Below the pieces are notes generated by a model that made no database searches, was not told the DNA's origin, and saw nothing but the letters and a program-made list of their open reading frames with translations. 33,289 nt of DNA from Gammaproteobacteria bacterium (GTDB taxonomy: Bacteria > Pseudomonadota > Gammaproteobacteria > Pseudomonadales > Porticoccaceae), in the NCBI GenBank assembly GCA_003645535.1, contig QNFP01000014.1, forward strand, positions 1-33,289. The letters run 5' to 3'. Shown here piece after piece: positions 26,931-33,289 of the stretch (the first letter of the stretch is position 1; each line of letters starts with the position of its first letter). A program made the position numbers and the translations under genes.

Positions 26931-26963
26931 GCATACTATTGGCTTTGTATCTCTTAGTCGCTA

Positions 26964-27866
26964 TCAACTCGGATCGATGACCTGTACCGAAGATAAAGGA
27001 ATTTGTGTCCTTGTCCAATGTTTGCTTGCCCATTGCAGTAATTGCTCCACGGGTGCTCCAGCTGCATCGCTGGGTAACGACATACCTAGCAGCGCCAGGC
27101 AGCGTTCAATACTGGTGCCAGGGGCTGATGATGGCAAGGCGGGGGCAAAAGTCTGCTTACTCAGTTTTGTGCCCTGATTATTTTTGATGACTGGAACATG
27201 GCCATAGGAGGGTATTTGCAGGCCAAGCTTTTGTAGCAAGTATAGCTGCCGCGGTGTGGAGTCGAGCAAATCGTCCCCACGAATAACGTGACTGATACCC
27301 TGGTAGGCGTCATCGATACTCACCGCCAGCTGGTAGGCGAATAATCCATCGCGACGCATGATAATAAAATCCCCGGTAGACTGTCTAAGGTCGCTACGGC
27401 ACTGGCCCTGAACGATATCGTGCCAGTAAATTTCGTAGCCGACGGGCACCTGGATTCTGATCGCACTGCCCTCACTTTTATTGAGGGCAGTAGGTGTCGA
27501 GCGACCTGGACGGCAGTATCCATCGTAGACGTGATTCAGTGAGCGTAGCCGTGCACGGTTACACTGGCATGGGTAGAGGAGATCCATCTCGCTCAGGGTC
27601 AACAGTGCCTGCTGATAGGCGGCTAATCTCTGGCTTTGATAGAGCGCTGGACCGTCCCAGTATAATCCGTGGTGCTCCAGCTGATGAAGAATAGTATCCG
27701 CGGCCCCTGGTACTTCCCGGGGTGGATCGATATCCTCCATGCGCAGCAGCCATTGACCGCCGTTCGCGCGGGCATCCAGATAACTGGCCAGGGCCGCGTA
27801 TAGCGAGCCTAGATGTAGAGGACCTGTTGGAGAGGGCGCGAAGCGGCCAATGTAATCAGCCATCAA
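26964..27866 (-). CDS. gluQ: Glutamyl-Q tRNA(Asp) synthetase
   Basis: ORF 300 aa; YIGRFAPSPTGPLHLGSLYAALASYLDAR, MEDIDPPRE, HVIRGDDLLDSTPRQLYL, TKLSKQ. Confidence 0.97.
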   Translation of the reverse strand: MMADYIGRFAPSPTGPLHLGSLYAALASYLDARANGGQWLLRMEDIDPPREVPGAADTILHQLEHHGLYWDGPALYQSQRLAAYQQALLTLSEMDLLYPCQCNRARLRSLNHVYDGYCRPGRSTPTALNKSEGSAIRIQVPVGYEIYWHDIVQGQCRSDLRQSTGDFIIMRRDGLFAYQLAVSIDDAYQGISHVIRGDDLLDSTPRQLYLLQKLGLQIPSYGHVPVIKNNQGTKLSKQTFAPALPSSAPGTSIERCLALLGMSLPSDAAGAPVEQLLQWASKHWTRTQIPLSSVQVIDPS

Positions 27867-27887
27867 TGCGTTGGACGCACCAGCAGT

Positions 27888-28337
27888 CTAGCCGCCAGTG
27901 ATCTGTTTTTCCTTGATTTCGTCAAGGGTTTTACAGTCTACACACAGGGTTGCCGTTGGTCGCGCTTCCAGGCGGCGAATGCCAATATCGACGCCACACT
28001 GGCTGCAAAACCCGTAGTCGTCAGCGTCGATCAATTCCATCGTACTGTCAATTTTTTTGATTAACTTGCGTTCACGATCTCTGGCTCGCAGTTCGAGACT
28101 GAATTCTTCCTCCTGCGTCGCGCGGTCAGAGGGGTCGGCGAAGTTAGCTGCTTCATCCTTCATATGGGTGACAGTTCGATCTACTTCCTCCATCAGCTCC
28201 TGCTTCCAGGCTAACAGTAGCAATTTGAAATGCTCCCGCTGCTTTTCATTCATATACTCTTCGCCCTTTTTGGCATTGTAGGGGGCGTAGCCATGAATCA
28301 TTGCTGGTGGTGTTTTAACTGCTTTCTTTCTTGGCAT
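27888..28337 (-). CDS. dksA: RNA polymerase-binding transcription factor DksA
   Basis: ORF 149 aa; EYMNEKQREHFKLLLLAWKQELMEEVDRTV, ADPSDRATQEEEFSLELRARDRERKLIKKI, CSQCGVDIGIRRLEARPTATLCVDC. Confidence 0.98.
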   Translation of the reverse strand: MPRKKAVKTPPAMIHGYAPYNAKKGEEYMNEKQREHFKLLLLAWKQELMEEVDRTVTHMKDEAANFADPSDRATQEEEFSLELRARDRERKLIKKIDSTMELIDADDYGFCSQCGVDIGIRRLEARPTATLCVDCKTLDEIKEKQITGG

Positions 28338-28484
28338 CTAGTGCATTCCGGTAGGAGGTTTTGCGAAACCCGCGTTTATAGGCCCACTGAGTATTTTTTT
28401 CAAGTGAAATTTTCATTACTTGTGTTCTGCACTCATCTTGTATAAGCCGATACAATAGCTATTCCCCACAAATATTGGCTACTT

Positions 28485-29660
28485 ATGAGCAAAAAAAAAC
28501 GCAAATACGCTAATCGCCTGAAAAACATGACCTCATTTAAAGTGGTTGATTTTCTTGAGGCGGCAGTGGCCATGGAGGCTAAGGGACACGATATTGTGAG
28601 AATGGAAGCGGGTGAACCATCCTTCCCAACCGCGCCGGCTATTGTATCTGCAGCCGCCAGGGCCTTGAAAGAAGAAAAAACTCACTATACACCCTCATTT
28701 GGCATAACCGAGCTGCGCGAGGCCATTGCTGGCTTTTACATGACGCGTTATGGCCTTGATGTAGCACCCGAACGAGTGGTCGTTACCACTGGCAGCAGTG
28801 CGGCCCTGGGTCTTATCTGCGACCTGTTTATTAACCCCGGTGACGGCTTGCTGCTGACTGATCCGGGCTACCCTTGCAATGCCAATTTTGTACGCCGTGC
28901 CGGTGGTGAGCCACAGTTGGTGCCCGTATATGCTGACAATGCCTACCAGTTAACCGCTGAACTGGTAGAACAATACTGGCAGTCCAACACCATAGGCGTG
29001 ATGATCGCCTCTCCCAGTAATCCCACGGGGGAAATTATTGACCTTGAGAATCAGCGTGCCATCAACGAAGTTGTGAGCCAGCGAGATGGGGTGTTAATCA
29101 TGGATGAGCTCTATCACGGGCTTGTTTATGATAAAAGTGAAACGTCGATACTGGAAATCACCGACGATGCTTTTGTTATTAACAGTTTTTCGAAATACTT
29201 TGGCATGACTGGTTGGCGACTGGGCTGGATGATCGTGCCTGAAGATGCTCTTGTGCCCATCAGTGTTATGACCCAGAACTTCTATATATCGCCACCCAGT
29301 ATTGCCCAATATGCCGCGCTGGGTGCTTTTGAAGACAGTACTATCGAATTGATGGAGGCGCGGCGAGAAGAATTTCAGCGGCGGCGGGATTTCTTTGTGC
29401 CAGCGCTACGTGAGCTGGGATTTATCATCCCACACATGCCTGCTGGGGCGTTTTATGTGTATGCGAATATCGAAAACCTGGCGGACGATAGCGAAGCATT
29501 TTGCTGGCAAATGCTGGAGCGTGCTGGTGTGGCTATTACGCCTGGAACTGACTTCGGTGAGTATTTGGCGCGCCAGCACGTCAGGTTTTCCTACACTCAG
29601 CCAATGGAGCGGCTGGAGTTGGCGGTGGAACGTTTGGCTAATGTGCTGGACGGCCGGTGA
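28485..29660 (+). CDS. Pyridoxal phosphate-dependent aminotransferase (class I/II)
   Basis: ORF 391 aa; MEAGEPSFPTAPAI, VTTGSSAALGLI, ASPSNPTGEI, INSFSKYFGMTGWRLGW (Lys motif). Confidence 0.96.
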   Translation: MSKKKRKYANRLKNMTSFKVVDFLEAAVAMEAKGHDIVRMEAGEPSFPTAPAIVSAAARALKEEKTHYTPSFGITELREAIAGFYMTRYGLDVAPERVVVTTGSSAALGLICDLFINPGDGLLLTDPGYPCNANFVRRAGGEPQLVPVYADNAYQLTAELVEQYWQSNTIGVMIASPSNPTGEIIDLENQRAINEVVSQRDGVLIMDELYHGLVYDKSETSILEITDDAFVINSFSKYFGMTGWRLGWMIVPEDALVPISVMTQNFYISPPSIAQYAALGAFEDSTIELMEARREEFQRRRDFFVPALRELGFIIPHMPAGAFYVYANIENLADDSEAFCWQMLERAGVAITPGTDFGEYLARQHVRFSYTQPMERLELAVERLANVLDGR

Positions 29661-30370
29661 AGATTGATCCCCCGCTGGAGCAGGCGGTTTTTGTCAAACG
29701 GTATAAACGTTTCTTTGCGGATATTGAGTTGTCTGATGGTTCGCCGTTGACCATACATTGCGCCAATACTGGTTCTATGCAGCACTGCCTTAATCCTGGC
29801 ACGCCCTGCTGGTTTTCCCGTTCCAGTAACCCCAAACGAAAACTTCCCGGTACGCTGGAAATCGTCACCACGGTGTCTGGACTACTGGCGGGAGTTAATA
29901 CTTCGCGTGCCAATCACCTGGTCGCCGAGGCTATTGCGTCGGGCGTGATCACGGAGTTACAGGGTTATTCAACTATGTCCAGTGAGGTTCGCTACGGAGA
30001 GGAGAAGAGCCGTATCGATCTGTTGCTTGAAAAAGATAGCGAACAGTGTTTTGTCGAGGTCAAAAATGTCACGCTGGAGGCAGGCAAGGGTCTGGCCAGG
30101 TTTCCTGATGCGGTAACGACGCGTGGTACGAAGCACCTTCGTGAGCTCATGCGAGTAGTGGCAGGTGGGCAGCGCGCTGTCCTGTTGTATTGCGTACAAA
30201 TGACCGGCATTGATCGTGTGGCTGTGGCTAAAGGCGTAGATCCTGTGTACGCAGCAACATTGAGCGAAGCGATTGCGGCCGGTGTGCAGGTGTTGGCCTA
30301 TGGCTGCAAGCTTACGGCGGAAGATATAGCCATTAATAGAAAAGTGGCGTTGGGATGGTGTGTTTATTAA
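29657..30370 (+). CDS. sfsA: DNA/RNA nuclease SfsA (sugar fermentation stimulation protein homologue)
   Basis: ORF 237 aa; GTG start overlapping the upstream TGA; HCANTGSMQHCLNPGTPCWFSRS, SRIDLLLE, CFVEVKNVTLE, FPDAVTTRGTKHLREL. Confidence 0.97.
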   Translation: MKIDPPLEQAVFVKRYKRFFADIELSDGSPLTIHCANTGSMQHCLNPGTPCWFSRSSNPKRKLPGTLEIVTTVSGLLAGVNTSRANHLVAEAIASGVITELQGYSTMSSEVRYGEEKSRIDLLLEKDSEQCFVEVKNVTLEAGKGLARFPDAVTTRGTKHLRELMRVVAGGQRAVLLYCVQMTGIDRVAVAKGVDPVYAATLSEAIAAGVQVLAYGCKLTAEDIAINRKVALGWCVY

Positions 30371-30386
30371 GCGAACGAGTTAATTG

Positions 30387-30415
30387 AAAAAGACCCCTGA
30401 TAAAGGGGCCTTTTT
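30387..30415. terminator. Bidirectional rho-independent terminator between sfsA and the convergent NTF2-like gene
   Basis: AAAAAGaCCCCtgataaaGGGGcCTTTTT; A/T tracts on both flanks. Confidence 0.85.
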
Positions 30416-30468
30416 GCTATAGGCGTAGTAATCCGCCTGTAGCTATTAGCTACGTTTGGCCCCAGGTT

Positions 30469-30855
30469 CTACTTGCCATCTATTTCTACCACACGTTTCT
30501 GGAACTTCCACTTACCATTTTGTTTTACAACGTTGTCGAGATAGCGGCCGCAATTGCTGGCGCTGATTTTATCGCCGCAATCCATCAGGATTAGATAGGC
30601 GTCATGGGTGCCGGTGTCGCCATCGATTTCGACGATAGCATCAGTGGTGCAGTGTTTGACATTCATTCCTGGGATGCTTTTTTTGGCGAAAGCCAGCAGT
30701 GCTTCGCTACCAGCAGCGAGTTCCTTACTGCCTATATTAAAAGTGCCGTCCTCGGTAAAACATTCAACCCAGCCCTCAGGATCTCCGTAGTCAAATGCGC
30801 GGTTGTAACGTGCGGCCAGTTCACGAATGGCGAGATGATCTTCTACATTGCTCAT
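30469..30855 (-). CDS. SnoaL-like / nuclear transport factor 2 family protein
   Basis: ORF 128 aa; HLAIRELAARYNRAFDYGDPEGWVECFTEDGTF, ending in WKFQKRVVEIDGK. Confidence 0.9.
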   Translation of the reverse strand: MSNVEDHLAIRELAARYNRAFDYGDPEGWVECFTEDGTFNIGSKELAAGSEALLAFAKKSIPGMNVKHCTTDAIVEIDGDTGTHDAYLILMDCGDKISASNCGRYLDNVVKQNGKWKFQKRVVEIDGK

Positions 30856-31018
30856 GATTCAATTCCTCTGCTGTTTTTGCTTGCCTGTGAGTTCGGGTTT
30901 GATCGATTGTAGGTGATGAAGGCGTGAGAAGACAGTGCTAGACAATGGTGGTGTTAGACAATGGCGGTTATGCGCCCAATACCCAGGGTATTGTTATCAT
31001 TTTTGCAGTGCTTGACCA

Positions 31019-31435
31019 TCAGCCTTGCCATTGCAAATAGATCCGATCATTTTTGATCTGAAAGTCAACGGGGCTCAACTCCGCCCCAGCGCAGGGGCCT
31101 GCGATACAAAAACCGCTGTATATCTCGAACATCGCACCGTGAGCCGAACAGAGGATATATTCTTTGTCGCGATCTAGAAAACGATCCGGCACCCAGTTCA
31201 GTTCCAGCCCGGCGTGGGGGCAGCTGTTTTTATAGACAAAAACCTGATCATCTTTGCGCACTGCAAACACCGATGCGTGTTTATCCAGGTTAAAGCCCTT
31301 GCTGCCGCCCTCGGGGATGTCGCTGACGGCACAAAGGGGACTGTCCAGGTCAAACTCCCCGCTGCAGGGCGGCGATACGCTGTTCAAGGGGCGGGTGGGA
31401 CATCCAGAGTTTGCTGGCGTGTTTCTTCCAGCCAC
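31019..31435 (-). CDS. Rieske [2Fe-2S] domain protein
   Basis: CPHAGLELNW...ILCSAHGAMFEIYSGFCIAGPCAG (CxH...CxxH). The ORF overlaps the htpX 3' end; the functional start may be nearer 31348. Confidence 0.85.
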   Translation of the reverse strand: MAGRNTPANSGCPTRPLNSVSPPCSGEFDLDSPLCAVSDIPEGGSKGFNLDKHASVFAVRKDDQVFVYKNSCPHAGLELNWVPDRFLDRDKEYILCSAHGAMFEIYSGFCIAGPCAGAELSPVDFQIKNDRIYLQWQG

Positions 31436-32240
31436 TGGATATTCCGAGGGCCGTCAGCGTGTCGGGTAGCTCATTGGGGACATGAGCCTCACTTTCTGCC
31501 TGCAATCGACGCAGGGCGCCAATCATTGCACTGCGGTTAGCCAGGGTGGCACCAGCGACGTCAGCACGGTACTCTCGCCATCGGGAAAAGGCCATCACTA
31601 TAGTTGAGGCGAGGATGCCTAATACCACCTGTAATACCAGAACGATGCCAAAATAGCCGATGCCAGGCCGATCGTTCTTAAACACAGCTTTATCGATAAT
31701 AGAGCCGATGATGCGGGCAAAGAACATCACAAAGGTGTTAACTACACCCTGAATCAGGGTCAGAGTTACCATGTCACCATTGGCCACATGACCGATTTCG
31801 TGGGCGAGGACTGCACGGGCTTCGTCCGGACTGAAACGATCGAGAAGACCTGCGCTAACGGCTACCAATGCTTTGTTTTTGTTCCAGCCAGTTGCAAAAG
31901 CGTTGGATTGCTGGGCGGGGAAAATACCTACTTCCGGCATGCCGATATCAGCTTTGCGGGCCAGTTCTTTGACGGTATCCACCAGCCAGCGCTGCTGAGC
32001 GTTTGCCGGCTCATCGATTATTTGGGTACGTGTACCCATCTTCGCCATTTTTTTTGACAGCAGCAGTGAAATGAAAGATCCTGCAAAGCCAAAAAAACCG
32101 CACATGATTAGCAAGGAGGTCATATTGCTATGAATGCCCTGAGTGGCCAGGAAATCTTCGAGCCCGAAGACCTGAAAAATAAGCGTAAATAATACTAATA
32201 TGGCAATATTTGTTGCCAAAAATAATCCTATACGTAGCAC
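31350..32240 (-). CDS. htpX: Protease HtpX (membrane zinc metalloprotease)
   Basis: ORF 296 aa; SFISLLLSKKMAKMGTR, NAFATGWNKNKALVAVSAGLL, AVLAHEIGHVANGDM (HExxH), WMSHPPLEQRIAAL. Confidence 0.97.
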   Translation of the reverse strand: MLRIGLFLATNIAILVLFTLIFQVFGLEDFLATQGIHSNMTSLLIMCGFFGFAGSFISLLLSKKMAKMGTRTQIIDEPANAQQRWLVDTVKELARKADIGMPEVGIFPAQQSNAFATGWNKNKALVAVSAGLLDRFSPDEARAVLAHEIGHVANGDMVTLTLIQGVVNTFVMFFARIIGSIIDKAVFKNDRPGIGYFGIVLVLQVVLGILASTIVMAFSRWREYRADVAGATLANRSAMIGALRRLQAESEAHVPNELPDTLTALGISSGWKKHASKLWMSHPPLEQRIAALQRGV

Positions 32241-32308
32241 TCGTGCTTCCTCTGGGTTGGCGTTTGAAATTTACTCTCTATAAGATGCGTGCGACTTGCA
32301 AAAATTCA

Positions 32309-33235
32309 ATGGTTGCGATTATGGCACATGGTGCGAACTCCCTGAAAAGCATTTTTTACGCACTGGCGGCAAATAGTTCCATAGCAGTGGCAAAAGGCTT
32401 CGCAGCTTCGATTACAGGCTCCAGTGCGATGCTCGCTGAAGCGATTCATTCAGTGGCTGATTGTGCTAATCAGCTCCTGCTGTTAGTTGGTTTGAAGCGA
32501 GCCAAAAAACCACCGTCGGTGGATTACCCCCTGGGCTACGGTAAAGAAATCTACTTCTGGTCTTTTTTGGTAGCTATTTTTCTATTTAGTCTCGGTGGCC
32601 TGTTTTCTGTTTACGAGGGTTGGCACAAGCTACACGATCCCCAACCACTAAAGTCGGCCTGGATTGCAATCTGCGTACTGGTATATGCCGTAATTGCGGA
32701 AGGTCTGTCATTGATGGGATGTATACGCGAGATAAATAAAATTCGCCCTCCTCGCCAAAATATGTGGCGCTGGTTCCGCGACACCCGCGAAAGTGACCTG
32801 CTGGTAGTATTTGGCGAAGATATTGCCGCCTTATGTGGTTTGATTTTGGCGCTGATGGCATTATTGATGGCGATCGTCACCGGTAATCCACTGTATGATG
32901 CCCTTGGCAGCATCGCTATCGGTGTGTTGCTTCTCATTATTGCGGTGTTGGTGGGTATTGAGGTCAAGGCTTTGTTGGTGGGGCAGGGGGTGGAACCCCA
33001 TGTCAATAAGGCCATGCTCAAATGGCTGGACAACCGACCCGAAGTAGACCGGGTATTTAATATGGTGACATTGCGAATGGGGAGCGATGTCATGGTGGCT
33101 ATAAAAGCCGCTATGATTGGATCTGAAGAAAGTGCCGGAGTAATGGTGGCAAGGATTAACGCCGTGGAAGCGGCATTCAGGGATGAGTTTCCTAATGTCC
33201 AGTGGCTGTTTTTTGAGCCGGATAATAAAGATTAG
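32309..33235 (+). CDS. Cation diffusion facilitator (CDF) family transporter
   Basis: Track ORF starts 32210; likely start M at 32309 or 32321. SLKSIFYALAANSSIAVAKGFAASITGSSAMLAEAIHSVADCANQLLLLVGL, YGKEIYFWSF motifs. Confidence 0.9.
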   Translation: MVAIMAHGANSLKSIFYALAANSSIAVAKGFAASITGSSAMLAEAIHSVADCANQLLLLVGLKRAKKPPSVDYPLGYGKEIYFWSFLVAIFLFSLGGLFSVYEGWHKLHDPQPLKSAWIAICVLVYAVIAEGLSLMGCIREINKIRPPRQNMWRWFRDTRESDLLVVFGEDIAALCGLILALMALLMAIVTGNPLYDALGSIAIGVLLLIIAVLVGIEVKALLVGQGVEPHVNKAMLKWLDNRPEVDRVFNMVTLRMGSDVMVAIKAAMIGSEESAGVMVARINAVEAAFRDEFPNVQWLFFEPDNKD

Positions 33236-33241
33236 CAGGGT

Positions 33242-33289
33242 ATGGAAAGATTGCAGATAACGAAGGTGCCGTGGCTGGCCATGCTGTTG
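33242..33289 (+). CDS. Possible CDS 5' end running off the window (MERLQITKVPWLAMLL...)
   Basis: ATG preceded by GCAGGG, open to the window end; too short to identify. Confidence 0.35.
   Translation, partial: MERLQITKVPWLAMLL

Noticed and set aside
30930-30970. Direct repeat TAGACAATGGTGGTG / TAGACAATGGCGGTT
   Set aside because: Two imperfect short copies only, with no structural or coding context.
32611-33093. 160-aa antisense ORF opposite the CDF transporter
   Set aside because: Shadow ORF of a hydrophobic transporter gene; no domain motifs.
1-33289. CRISPR arrays, transposases/IS ends, integrases, prophage genes, tRNA/rRNA
   Set aside because: Looked for repeat-spacer patterns, transposase motifs and tRNA-like cloverleaf sequence; none could be supported by eye.

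Overview
A 33.3 kb bacterial chromosomal segment, probably from a marine-type gammaproteobacterium (inferred from the dksA-gluQ / pcnB-folK-panB neighbourhood). No mobile elements, CRISPR arrays, tRNAs or rRNAs were recognised. Left part (about 0.2-15.3 kb): an acyl-CoA/lipid (possibly steroid- or terpenoid-like) catabolism region with an SDR, an APH-type phosphotransferase, a CrtC/AttH-like protein, two adjacent acyl-CoA dehydrogenases, two alpha/beta hydrolases, a thiolase-fold protein next to a DUF35 protein, and an amidohydrolase. Inside it lies a small organoarsenical-type module: an ArsI/CadI-like dioxygenase followed by a SigZ-like sigma factor. Middle (15.4-17.9 kb): a sulfur module of two half-size YeeE/YedE proteins, a membrane-rhodanese fusion and a single-domain rhodanese. 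Then (18-22.8 kb) an MMPL/RND transporter, a LolA-like protein and an outer-membrane beta-barrel. Right part (23-33 kb): panB, a deoxynucleoside kinase, folK, pcnB, gluQ, dksA, an aminotransferase, sfsA, an NTF2-like protein, a Rieske protein, htpX and a CDF transporter. The most interesting observation is that the SigZ-like gene is split by a single-nucleotide +1 frame disruption at CTT-T. The intact conserved C-terminus, including a CC...DCC tail, continues in the other frame, and a Shine-Dalgarno-like GAGG lies just upstream, resembling the prfB frameshift layout. An indel or sequencing error is the simpler alternative. All calls are from reading the sequence and ORF track only; no searches were run.
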